Source: CAZODA01 sp964578485
GTDB lineage: Bacteria > Bacteroidota > Bacteroidia > Bacteroidales > Marinilabiliaceae
Direction of reading: 5' to 3'
Assembly (NCBI GenBank): GCA_964578485.1
Contig: CAZODA010000011.1
Location: 1-64,000, forward strand
DNA: 64,000 nt
Each line of letters begins with the position of its first letter. The first letter of the stretch is position 1. Below the pieces are notes generated by a model, which was not told the DNA's origin, searched no databases, and saw nothing but the letters and a program-made list of their open reading frames with translations. Positions 56,501-64,000 of the stretch are shown one piece after another. Position numbers and translations under genes: made by a program.

Positions 56501-57184
56501 ATAATAGTTTTGCAATTGATGAAGAACTATCCATAATGTTATTAGGGAGAGTAAATAAAATATTCTGCTTATTGGTTCAGTTTTTGGTGGTGGAGTTTTA
56601 CTTCTAAAGGGTATAAGACTAAATAGATGCTTTCCGTTTTCATCGTTAATTGGGATATATTCGGGTGCCGGGCTTCGGCTGACTAAAATTGAAGGGTCTA
56701 ATCCGAATTTTGCCGGAAAGCCATCTTCAAGAAATTGGTTTTGATAGGGATATTCCCATTTTAAAAGTGCAAATGCAACCACCAACAAATCACCACTTTG
56801 CCAATAATCGGCGAGATACCAGCCATTATCAAGTTTAACAAGTGGGTTTTTGAAATATTGTGGATTAATTCCTTCAATTGGAAGCAAATGGTTGGTCCAT
56901 GCAAGCAGGTCATTGCCTATGAATACCAAGATGTCATTTTTCTTCAGATTGAGAGAATCGATTTGTTGCCATAATTTCTGATGGGATAATACCTCATCAA
57001 AATTTATTGTCTTCAATAGAGTTCTCAGGTCAGAACGCATATTATGCACTAATTTTTCGATATGGTCAGAAGGGAAGCCGGTATCAGAATGTTTTTCTGA
57101 CCAATATCTGAACATTCCCCCTGTCAGAAGTAAGAGGAAAAAAAGGATTATGCCATGGTACAGTGCTCTGTATTTTTTAAGCAT
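53465..57184 (-). CDS. very large membrane sensor histidine kinase (NtrY-like)
   Basis: 1239 residues, far above the usual 400-700. An N-terminal region with about a dozen predicted membrane segments (clusters at roughly 10-25 and 210-470), a large extracytoplasmic part (about 475-740), a further membrane segment, a sensor region (about 775-940) ending in another membrane segment, then HAMP (ARQITRPLLMLQDKI), the H box MAKQIAHEIKNPLTPMKLSI, and ATPase boxes NNLIKNAIQSI, DNGKGIATEIKN and GGMGLGLAIARK. The H box with NPLTP is of the NtrY type. No response-regulator gene lies nearby. Its 3' end overlaps the RDD gene by 37 bp. Confidence 0.88.
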   Translation of the reverse strand: MLKKYRALYHGIILFFLLLLTGGMFRYWSEKHSDTGFPSDHIEKLVHNMRSDLRTLLKTINFDEVLSHQKLWQQIDSLNLKKNDILVFIGNDLLAWTNHLLPIEGINPQYFKNPLVKLDNGWYLADYWQSGDLLVVAFALLKWEYPYQNQFLEDGFPAKFGLDPSILVSRSPAPEYIPINDENGKHLFSLIPFRSKTPPPKTEPISRIFYLLSLITLWIVLHQLQNYYLQHPYSNLIWAGASIFFSFIYYALIWGKKALIPKDSILFSPHHFAMSELLPSLGHFLLFTLLIFIIAFWFFRFYQLPPSFNKRSFSKTRWFLTLIVFLIICSILLIFINQLFYKLAYHSSGPLIITKIIDLDLIALIKILIVALLLLSFLIVLERVIIILLIYYSRKQLFVSFLILTITLILIFGGIGVGDSDWAFLFFIVCSSLLIFLHKRPHMSHSYSNFLLFSGLFAIYAGIIMTDLSIRKEESNRELLIENLSFQLMRDEDPIAEMYLSEIENQISNDATLTRLLTMPEIDPDAIRNHLEKYYFYGYWSRYDLQVIPCWPEGNLYIEETGEIQNCYNYFFQILDNEGYTIANSKHFHYLDNQLGRVSYFGVFRFFPNDPIRETSLFIELYSQVFFEGPGYPELLVSDREYSRLKLMDKYSYAKYLNGHLVKRSGEYLYKNELTHFQEPLYNKTFFKEGDYSHLVYKPANNISIVLSYKDYSLSDVFMAFSIFFMFFFLSGALLILFMQWQTSGFSFIISIQKRIQVAFVALMLVMLIIVATGTVAYTSHQFKQRHLELLENKVQSVLRELEYKVGFDGPETTIPEEYLNYQLQMISNIFHADFNLYNTEGKLIATSRDELFRNGLAGHQMNPTAYHKLAYTDSDNYLAEEQIGNLSYLSFYVPVLDRDNRMLGFANLPYFVGNNELHEEISSVIVTIINFYLIFSFIAIGFAVFMARQITRPLLMLQDKISRINLDKFNEKIDYKGKDEIGNLVTEYNRMVDELAVSAEKLAKTERDLAWREMAKQIAHEIKNPLTPMKLSIQYLRRAWKDQVKDFDDYLKRVTDTLIEQINTLSSIASEFSKFAQLPSEKAKIINLIDKINSSRQLFENYSNISFTFDTGGLDKILVKADSELLSGVFNNLIKNAIQSIPDKKHGRIEIKISINEQKVIIAIKDNGKGIATEIKNKLFVPSFTTKSGGMGLGLAIARKTIENAGGSIWFETEIEKGSVFYVELPIYSESSGPKSST

Positions 57185-57411
57185 TTTAGTTTAAGTAATA
57201 TTTATTCCAACCATTTATGCACTCGGCTTTCATTGTAGGCAAAGCGGAAGGATCCAACGACCGTTTGCTTTACTCAGATATAAAGCAGCTTAAATTATAT
57301 TTGATTGCATATAAAAAAAAACAATTTAAAACTCATGTAAATATATAGATTATTTCCTGCAATAATTATGCAATAATAGTATTGTTGCTACTATCTCTTT
57401 ATTAAATTGCT

Positions 57412-57885
57412 TTATTCATGATGATATGGGTCGTTATTAATAATTGAAAGTGCACGATATAGTTGTTCGGCAAATATTAGTCGTACCATTTGATGTGAAA
57501 ATGTCATTTTTGAAAGACTTAATAAAAAATCAGCCCTATTGTATATTTGCTCCGAAAAGCCATAAGCTCCTCCAATAACAAAAACAAGTCGGCGAAGCCC
57601 TTTTATCATTTGCAGCTCCATGAAAGAAGCAAAATCTTTTGATCCCAATTCTTTACCTTTAACATCCAATAATACTACAAAATCGCCTTTGGAAATATTT
57701 TTTAAAATCTCTTCCCCTTCTTTTATTTTTATATCTTTTTCAGGAATCTTTTTGCCTTTCTTAATTTCCTTTATATATATTGTTTCAAAAGGGATATACT
57801 TTGAAATGCGATCAAAATATATTTTTGTAGCAGTGACCAACCAAGTTGCATTTGTATGGCCGATCATAACTAAATATGATTTCAT
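57412..57885 (-). CDS. rlmH: 23S rRNA (pseudouridine1915-N3)-methyltransferase RlmH
   Basis: 157 residues, the normal length. SPOUT methyltransferase with the knotted C-terminus: FVIGGAYGFSEQIYNRADFL, then SKMTFSHQMVRLIFAEQLYR and the terminal YHHE required for binding the ribosome and SAM. Methylates position 1915 of helix 69. Divergent from the DUF4783-nadC pair. Confidence 0.95.
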   Translation of the reverse strand: MKSYLVMIGHTNATWLVTATKIYFDRISKYIPFETIYIKEIKKGKKIPEKDIKIKEGEEILKNISKGDFVVLLDVKGKELGSKDFASFMELQMIKGLRRLVFVIGGAYGFSEQIYNRADFLLSLSKMTFSHQMVRLIFAEQLYRALSIINNDPYHHE

Positions 57886-58020
57886 TACGTATAAAGTTTA
57901 AAGAGATGTAAAAAACAAAATAATCTTTATGGTTCCAAATTTGTGGTTTGGTTTTTGCTGGTTAGAGCCTAAAGATTTTATAATTTTCATACAGTAATAT
58001 TAAAAAGACTAGTATGATTA

Positions 58021-58437
58021 ATGAGTTATGAAATGAAGACAACAGTTTACACATTAATTTTTCTTTTTTCTTTTCTTTCCTTTAATATAGCTCATGGTCA
58101 AACTGACGGGACACTTGAAGAAAGTATAATAAGGGCGACAAGGAATGCCAATTCTGTTGAATTGGCAAATTATTTCAATCAACGTATAGAATTGATATTA
58201 CCCGATAAATCAGGAGTTTTTAGTAAGGAACAGGCACAATTTTTAATGAAGGAGTTTTTCGATTCTTACAAGCCACTTTCTTTTGAGATAATCCATCAGG
58301 GGATCCGTGAAAATGCTACCTTTGCAATTGGCAGGTACCATTATAATAATGGACAATTTAGAATATTATTTCTTGCCAAAACCATAGAAAATCAAATGTT
58401 AATACATCAAATTCGTATTGAACCTCAGGATGGATAA
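58021..58437 (+). CDS. DUF4783-family exported protein
   Basis: 138 residues, signal peptide (ending AHGQ; Met5 is an alternative start), then TRNANSVELANYFNQRIELI and FDSYKPLSFEIIHQG. The fold is probably NTF2-like with a small ligand pocket. The family is found almost only in Bacteroidota next to nadC, and its role is unknown. The stop codon overlaps the nadC start by 8 bases, so translation is coupled. Confidence 0.85.
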   Translation: MSYEMKTTVYTLIFLFSFLSFNIAHGQTDGTLEESIIRATRNANSVELANYFNQRIELILPDKSGVFSKEQAQFLMKEFFDSYKPLSFEIIHQGIRENATFAIGRYHYNNGQFRILFLAKTIENQMLIHQIRIEPQDG

Positions 58438-59272
58438 GAAACTTTTAGTACAATTTATTGAAAATGCATTGAGTGAGGATATTGGTGATGGGGATCATTC
58501 AACTCTTTGTTCTATATCTGAAAATACAGTAGGTAAAGTCCAACTTTTAGTAAAGGAAAAAGGAATTCTTGCAGGCCTTGATCTTGCTACTGAAATATTA
58601 AAATTTGTTGAACCTGATATTGGTTTAAAAATTTTACTCTCAGATGGGAGTACAATTAAGCCCGGTGATATTGTTTTTATTGCTGAGGGAAAAGTTCATA
58701 CCTTACTCAAAACTGAGCGCTTAATTTTAAATATAATGCAACGGATGAGCGGGATTGCAACAAAAACAAATGAATATGTAAAGTGCTTGGATGGTTTATC
58801 AACAAAAATTCTTGATACCAGAAAAACTACCCCGGGAATTAGAATGTTGGAGAAGGCTGCTGTAAAAATTGGTGGAGGCGAAAACCATCGCTTCGGACTC
58901 TTTGATATGATCTTGCTTAAAGATAACCATATAGACTTTGCCGGTAGTATTGAAAAGGCTATAAATGCTGCAAATGAATATCTTAAAAAAACCAACAAAA
59001 ATTTGAAGATAGAAGTTGAAGTGCGTAATTTTGACGAGTTAAATGAGGTACTTCGTGTTGGAGGCATTGATCGTATTATGCTTGATAATTTTGATATACC
59101 TTCTACTTTTAAGGCTGTTGAATTAATTAAGGGACGCTACGAAACAGAATCATCAGGAGATATTACTATTGAAAACTTGCGTGCTTACGGAGAAACAGGG
59201 GTAGATTTTATTTCTGTAGGAGCTTTAACTCACCATATCAAAAGCCTTGATATGAGCTTAATAGCTATTTGA
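58430..59272 (+). CDS. nadC: nicotinate-nucleotide pyrophosphorylase (quinolinate phosphoribosyltransferase)
   Basis: 280 residues from the ATG at 58430, which lies in the DUF4783 stop region (ATGGATAA). Converts quinolinate and PRPP to nicotinate mononucleotide in NAD synthesis. Motifs: EDIGDGDHSTL, ERLILNIMQRMSGIATKT, ILDTRKTTPGIRMLEKAAVK, GGGENHRFGLFDMILLKDNH and DRIMLDNFD. All expected substrate-binding residues are visible. Confidence 0.95.
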   Translation: MDKKLLVQFIENALSEDIGDGDHSTLCSISENTVGKVQLLVKEKGILAGLDLATEILKFVEPDIGLKILLSDGSTIKPGDIVFIAEGKVHTLLKTERLILNIMQRMSGIATKTNEYVKCLDGLSTKILDTRKTTPGIRMLEKAAVKIGGGENHRFGLFDMILLKDNHIDFAGSIEKAINAANEYLKKTNKNLKIEVEVRNFDELNEVLRVGGIDRIMLDNFDIPSTFKAVELIKGRYETESSGDITIENLRAYGETGVDFISVGALTHHIKSLDMSLIAI

Positions 59273-59430
59273 TTATTTATATTTTTTCAATTTGTTTTTT
59301 CAATTTGTTTTTTGAATAAGATAGAAACATAAGAGAACAAAACAAGCTGATTACTTGTTTGATATAGTAATAAGTATTAGCATCGATTACTATCTTTTTG
59401 CCTTGCTAATAAGCTAAAAACAGGCTAATC

Positions 59431-60711
59431 ATGTCAAAGTATCAATCAGATTTTAATAATCATAATAAAAAACAAGTAATTGTAATAGGTGGAGGTTTTG
59501 CCGGTTTACAATTCGTTCGCAATTTGGACAAAGGCATGTTTAATGTTTTACTTATCGATAAAATTAATCATCATCAGTTTCAACCTTTATTTTATCAAGT
59601 AGCCACATCACAAATTGAACCGGCAAGTATATCCTTTCCTTTTCGCAATATTTTCAAAAACCAAAATAATGTTCAGATCCGAATGGCTGAACTATTGCGA
59701 ATAAATTCCGAGGAACAAACAATAACAACAAATATTGGTGATTTTAACTATGACTTGTTGGTATTGGCAACAGGATGCAAGACTAATTTTTTTGGTAATT
59801 CAAATATTCAACAAAATTCTTTCTCTCTCAAAACAACTTATGATGCTATAACAATTAGGAATCATATTCTTCTTACTTTTGAAAAAGTTATGGCTGCCAA
59901 AAAAGAAGAGCGTGAGAGTTTGCTGAACCTTGCCATTGTGGGAGGGGGGCCTACCGGAGTAGAGCTTGCAGGAGCTTTTGCTGAGATCAAAAATGAAATA
60001 CTCCCAAAAGATTATCATGATGTTGATTTTTCTAAGTTTACAATTCGCCTGATCGAAGGTAGTGATAGATTACTTGGAAGTATGAGTAGTCAATCGGGGA
60101 AAGCAGCTATGGGCTATTTAAAAAAAATGGGAGTGACTATACAAACCAACACTTTTGTTAAAGAGTATGATGGGGAAATACTTACCTTAAGTTCCAATGA
60201 GACTGTTAAGACAAAAAATGTAATATGGGCTGCCGGTGTTACGGGATCTGTAATTGAGGGTTTGTCTGGCTATGCTTTCACTTCACGGGGAAGGTTAAAA
60301 GTTGATCGTTATAGTGTTATAGATGGTTATGAAAATATTTATGCACTTGGTGATATTGCTTATATGGAAACTCCAAAGTATCCTGAAGGCCACCCTCAAG
60401 TTGCTAATGTGGCGATAAACCAGGCTAAGCTATTGGCAAAAAACTTGAAACGGAAGTTGAAAAACCAAGCTTTAAAAGAGTATGAATATTTTGATTTAGG
60501 TTCTATGGCTACAATAGGAAGGAATAAAGCTGTTGTTGACCTTCCTTTTATAAGGTTTAGAGGCTATCTTGCTTGGCTTGTATGGATGTTTCTTCATTTG
60601 ATGCTGATTTTAAGTGTGCGAAACAAATTGATTATTTTTATTAATTGGGCCTGGTTGTATGTAACAAAAAATACTTCGCTACGATTGATACTTACGCCTC
60701 AAAAAACATAA
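59431..60711 (+). CDS. ndh: type II NADH:quinone oxidoreductase
   Basis: 426 residues. FAD-binding start VIVIGGGFAGLQFVRNLDKG, the active-site segment HHQFQPLFYQVATSQIEPAS, NAD-binding LAIVGGGPTGVELAGAFAEI, and IYALGDIAYM. Two C-terminal hydrophobic segments (about 370-410) match the membrane-anchoring end of NDH-2. Transfers electrons from NADH to quinone without proton pumping. The leader 59273-59430 has no further gene. Confidence 0.92.
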   Translation: MSKYQSDFNNHNKKQVIVIGGGFAGLQFVRNLDKGMFNVLLIDKINHHQFQPLFYQVATSQIEPASISFPFRNIFKNQNNVQIRMAELLRINSEEQTITTNIGDFNYDLLVLATGCKTNFFGNSNIQQNSFSLKTTYDAITIRNHILLTFEKVMAAKKEERESLLNLAIVGGGPTGVELAGAFAEIKNEILPKDYHDVDFSKFTIRLIEGSDRLLGSMSSQSGKAAMGYLKKMGVTIQTNTFVKEYDGEILTLSSNETVKTKNVIWAAGVTGSVIEGLSGYAFTSRGRLKVDRYSVIDGYENIYALGDIAYMETPKYPEGHPQVANVAINQAKLLAKNLKRKLKNQALKEYEYFDLGSMATIGRNKAVVDLPFIRFRGYLAWLVWMFLHLMLILSVRNKLIIFINWAWLYVTKNTSLRLILTPQKT

Positions 60712-60922
60712 ATAAAGATTTTAGCCTGGAGTTTCTTTTTGTGTTAATGGAAATAATCATTTAAAAGATAATTGTAGCCGCAAATAAACTACGGCCTCGC
60801 CCCATATTTCGAAAGATGAATTTCAGCATCATATAATTATTTCGTGAAACGGAAATGCGCCTTTGCCTGCCGGGGTGGTTTTGAATGACAGGCATAGGCA
60901 AGTTTCCTTTTTTCAATGTTTT

Positions 60923-63900
60923 TTATTTATAATGGAATTTTAGGTTTATTTTGATGTCTGGGTCTGAGAAGTCACTGTATTCATAAGAATTTGTTCCACT
61001 ATCAATAATATTCCCCTCATTGTCATATCTTATTGATGTGAAAGTTTCAGACATGTTAATTAAAATTTCCAAAGTATGCTCAGTATTGATGGTTTCAAAA
61101 TCATGATGGCTACCATTTAAGGCTTCATATTCAATAGTTTCAAAATTCAGTACATCTTTTAACTCTAATTTTTGTTCTAAATGAGTTTCAAGGTGAGTGT
61201 ATTCTGAGTGTTCCTTTCCTTTTTCATCGGTATAGGCACCATATTTTTGTATGTTTATATTGTTTTGAATAATTGTTAAATCACCTGTTAAATAATTATA
61301 GAAAATTGTTTGCCAAACATCGTTACTTATCAATGAGGTTGGTAGATATGGTCCATTTTGAACTTCATAACTGTTTTGAAATTTAGCCTCGGTAACAACT
61401 GTATTGTTATCAATCAATTGTTTGTAATTTTCATAGTTTGATATTTTAAAATTCCAAAATGCGCTAATGCTTGAATAATTCATATTCCCCGATATAATAA
61501 ATTGCTCCTTATTTCCATTACTGAAAATATGGATTGGCGCATTTCCAACCCTGGCAATTACCAAGTCTTGTATATTTATAATTGGCATTGCTTTTATGGT
61601 AAATTTCGCATTAAAATTGTTATCGAAATTTATAATAGAAGGGCACTTTTTATTAACAAACAACAGAAATGATGTGTTGTTATATCTTTCTGAATTATGA
61701 TGATCTTTAGCTTCCAAGAGAATTGAATAATTTAGGGAATCTGTAATTTCCTCAAACATTACTTTTTTATCCTCATAATTATAATAGCCATAATATACCC
61801 TGCCATATTCATTTACTTCATTAATGCGCTTATATTCTATTATTAATGGGTTTTTATTGTTGTTATTATTTAAAAACAATATTTTCGAAGCTAAATATGG
61901 CACATTAAACTCTATAGTTTCAGCTTCTTCAGGATACTCTTCATCCAGTATATTCCAATTTAATTTATCAACATAGCTTCCTTTGTTTTGTGATTTTATA
62001 TTTCCTAAGAGATAGGTAAAAGGATTACCTTCTTCAGTGTTTAAAAGTGTGAAATTTTTATTGTCTCCGCTTAATATGTATCTGATATAATCATCATACT
62101 CATCGCCAATTGTAGTTGAATGGTTTGAGTCTAAATAACTATTTATATATGTTCTCCAGGATGAACTTAGAGGATAATAAAACATAGCATCTTTAAGAAG
62201 TTTTGCAGCATCAAGTTTAATTTTGCTATATGTTCTCATATAATGTAGAAAAGCACTTGAAATGTTTGCATCATAAGAATCAACTGTGAACTTTTCAATT
62301 AAGGGAATAAAGCTATAAGAACCATCATCCCATGGCTTGGCAAGTAAGTCGAAAATCGAGCTTAAATTTTTTATTGTTTTTCTTGCTTTCATCAGGTTTA
62401 TTTCCGGTTCTGTATCTTTCATTTCGTCTGCAGACCAAACCATTCTGTCAGCCAATGGAGCATGGGCTTCTGCAAAGAAATAATTTGATGTTTTAACATC
62501 CACAAATGCAGATTGTATAAAATGCATATATTCATGAGCTAAAGTCTTTTTTAACACATCAGCCTCGATGGCAAGCAAGGTGTTTATATAAAAATAAGCA
62601 TCAGAATATCCTGCTGCAGTAATAAAACCATAAGCCTCTCCAAAGCCTCTAATTCCTGCTAATCCTGAATCTGTATTTTTCACATAAACTGTAAATTTCT
62701 TTCTCACCTGAAAATTATTGAGGCCTAAAGAATCAAATTTAGTTATGATTTGTTTCATAAATTCAGCTATATCTTGAATAAGAAGTGGTGTTCCGCCTTT
62801 ATCAGGATCACAATTAGAGTTGTGCCAAGGCATAAAGTTGTTCATTTTGTAGTTGGTATCATGATAGATATTATAATTACTAATCTCCGGAGAGCCTTCA
62901 ACATATCTGTATATTATATTTACTTTTTCACTTTCGAGTTTGTGAGAATATTGTGGGTCCTTCAGCCATTCAAAAAAGCCTAATTTCGTGAGGTGGTGGG
63001 TACTAAAATAAACTCCATCATGCTTATATGAAACTCCTCCATATTCGAATTCAACCCATTCTTTTATGGTTTCATCATAATACACAGCTTTTATTTCCGG
63101 TATTTTAAAATCTTCTATTTCAGAAACATCTATATTCCTTAGTATAATTTCAATAGGATATTCAAAATCACCCTGCAAATCAGTTGAGACATCGTAAACG
63201 GAGCTTAGTTTATAGCCTTCAGGAGCTTCAGGAGCATCATGGATTTTTGAAATAGTGAGTTTGAAATCGTGGTCTGCAAATCCTGCCGGAATAATAACTT
63301 CTATGCTGTCTCGTATAATACTAAGGCTGTTGTTTTTTACATTTATAATTTCCTCATATAATAGTTCCTCTTCATAAGGAGATATTTTTATTTCTTCGCT
63401 AATTAAAGGATCGCAGTTTCCTTCTTGAAGAACACATCTATACCATGCGGTTTGTTGTGGATTAATTACAAGTTCATCATCAGAAAGAGAAAATACATTA
63501 TCATACAAATCTATATCACTCATTTCTTTTGATAAGATGTTCCAAGAATTTTTATCAATTGAAATTTCCCAATTAATGCTGCCTCGCTTTTTGAAAGGTG
63601 AGACTAAGGTAACTTTTTCATCTTTTATTGTTTTGTCTATAAGGTCGTCAGAATAAAGTAAAAAAGATTCAGGGTAAAGAGAGAGCAACTGTTCTTTTTC
63701 ATTCATAACTGAAATCGTTAAAGCTTCGCTCTCTAAATAACGTATAAGCTCAAAATATAATCCGGGTTCAAAATCATAAGTTGGTGCTGAGTTGTTTAAG
63801 ATCCGACAATAATATTTTTTTGGACTATCGCCTTCCAACATATTTATCTTTAAAAGAGGATTGCTTTCAATGTCATCATATCCAATGTAGTAGTCGCCTT

Positions 63901-64000
63901 TATTTGTTGGATATTCAAACCAATAATATTCATTATCAGGATTGCTTAGGCCGGTTAATTCTCTTATATCTATAATAGTTTCTTTATTTGGAAACACTTT
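60923..64000 (-). CDS. large protein with a zinc-metallopeptidase motif (5' end outside window)
   Basis: About 1025 residues are visible and the frame is open past base 64,000, so the N-terminus and any signal peptide are missing. Order: Ig-like segments (about 100-205, QQTAWYRCVLQEGNCDPLIS), a ZU5-like domain with VEVIIPAGFADHDFKLTISK and AVYYDETIKEWVEFEYGG (about 225-345), then a peptidase-like region with TLAHEYMHFIQSAF (HExxH at about residue 488) and a possible third ligand in EAHAPLADRMV. The C-terminal 350 residues are beta-rich and unassigned. Probably exported. The protease call rests mainly on HEYMH. Confidence 0.68.
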   Translation of the reverse strand, partial: KVFPNKETIIDIRELTGLSNPDNEYYWFEYPTNKGDYYIGYDDIESNPLLKINMLEGDSPKKYYCRILNNSAPTYDFEPGLYFELIRYLESEALTISVMNEKEQLLSLYPESFLLYSDDLIDKTIKDEKVTLVSPFKKRGSINWEISIDKNSWNILSKEMSDIDLYDNVFSLSDDELVINPQQTAWYRCVLQEGNCDPLISEEIKISPYEEELLYEEIINVKNNSLSIIRDSIEVIIPAGFADHDFKLTISKIHDAPEAPEGYKLSSVYDVSTDLQGDFEYPIEIILRNIDVSEIEDFKIPEIKAVYYDETIKEWVEFEYGGVSYKHDGVYFSTHHLTKLGFFEWLKDPQYSHKLESEKVNIIYRYVEGSPEISNYNIYHDTNYKMNNFMPWHNSNCDPDKGGTPLLIQDIAEFMKQIITKFDSLGLNNFQVRKKFTVYVKNTDSGLAGIRGFGEAYGFITAAGYSDAYFYINTLLAIEADVLKKTLAHEYMHFIQSAFVDVKTSNYFFAEAHAPLADRMVWSADEMKDTEPEINLMKARKTIKNLSSIFDLLAKPWDDGSYSFIPLIEKFTVDSYDANISSAFLHYMRTYSKIKLDAAKLLKDAMFYYPLSSSWRTYINSYLDSNHSTTIGDEYDDYIRYILSGDNKNFTLLNTEEGNPFTYLLGNIKSQNKGSYVDKLNWNILDEEYPEEAETIEFNVPYLASKILFLNNNNNKNPLIIEYKRINEVNEYGRVYYGYYNYEDKKVMFEEITDSLNYSILLEAKDHHNSERYNNTSFLLFVNKKCPSIINFDNNFNAKFTIKAMPIINIQDLVIARVGNAPIHIFSNGNKEQFIISGNMNYSSISAFWNFKISNYENYKQLIDNNTVVTEAKFQNSYEVQNGPYLPTSLISNDVWQTIFYNYLTGDLTIIQNNINIQKYGAYTDEKGKEHSEYTHLETHLEQKLELKDVLNFETIEYEALNGSHHDFETINTEHTLEILINMSETFTSIRYDNEGNIIDSGTNSYEYSDFSDPDIKINLKFHYK

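Noticed and set aside
60860..60900. Terminator for the HEYMH protein gene
   Set aside because: TGCCTG/CAGGCA can pair, but the stem is only 6 bp with a 19-base loop and no T-run on the relevant strand.
1..64000. tRNA, rRNA or CRISPR arrays
   Set aside because: None recognised on either strand. The inverted repeats in the first 18 kb fit attC-like sites better than tRNA cloverleaves.

Overview
The window looks like chromosomal DNA of a member of the Bacteroidota, most likely an environmental Bacteroidales/Marinilabiliales-type anaerobe. The reasons are SusC/SusD pairs, FAS1 lipoproteins, C-terminal type IX secretion (T9SS) sorting domains, a Bacteroidetes putative porin, the gene order uppS-bamA-(ompH)-murI, low G+C, and promoter-like TTG/TAnnTTTG motifs. 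Assignment below phylum is inference.

Region 1 (1 to about 18,090) is an accessory region in which every intact gene lies on the + strand. One to three genes at a time are separated by structured spacers of about 120-140 bp that behave like integron attC sites. The short sequence just before a cassette (GTTRRRY-like) is the reverse complement of the sequence just after it: GTTGTAAGCC/GGCTTACAAC, GTTAGCGGTA/TACCGCTAAC, GTTATGCCC/GGGCATAAC, GTTAGCCAT/ATGGCTAAC. No integrase is in the window; it would be expected to the left, and the right end of the array is at about 18,069-18,090. Cargo: the end of a restriction-modification-like enzyme with a DUF3800 protein, a PD-(D/E)XK-like protein, a truncated DUF1016 protein, a zinc-ribbon membrane protein, an S41 protease, a three-gene toxin-antitoxin-SecB-like chaperone (TAC) module, a YcxB-like membrane pair, a Bro-N/Fic fusion, a methyltransferase, a membrane protein with an XRE regulator, a secreted papain-like protease with a T9SS tail and a partner gene, a DarT/DarG toxin-antitoxin pair, an orphan XRE regulator and a frameshifted secreted protein. 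The array is scarred by a 0.57 kb internally deleted IS21-type element and by a repeat of about 110 bp in three copies that takes the place of attC at two junctions.

Region 2 (18,097-23,619) is core: a putative porin, a gamma-class carbonic anhydrase-like protein, glutamate racemase (murI) and three consecutive OmpH/Skp-like periplasmic chaperones.

Region 3 (24,391-45,152) is a 21 kb, all + strand polysaccharide-utilisation-type island: FAS1 lipoprotein, SusC, SusD, two more FAS1-type lipoproteins, a second SusC and SusD, a T9SS-exported beta-strand-repeat surface protein, and a T9SS-exported pectate-lyase-like enzyme with FN3 and LamG modules. The likely substrate is a pectic or related uronic-acid polysaccharide. 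The island sits between ompH and bamA, which are normally adjacent in this phylum.

Region 4 (45,304-64,000) resumes the core: bamA, uppS and a DUF6089 outer-membrane protein, then nadK and a CBS protein on the - strand; pdxJ, an alpha/beta hydrolase and an RDD protein on the + strand; a very large NtrY-like histidine kinase and rlmH on the - strand; a DUF4783 protein, nadC and a type II NADH dehydrogenase on the + strand; and, running off the right edge, a large protein with an HEYMH metallopeptidase motif. No rRNA, tRNA or CRISPR array was recognised.
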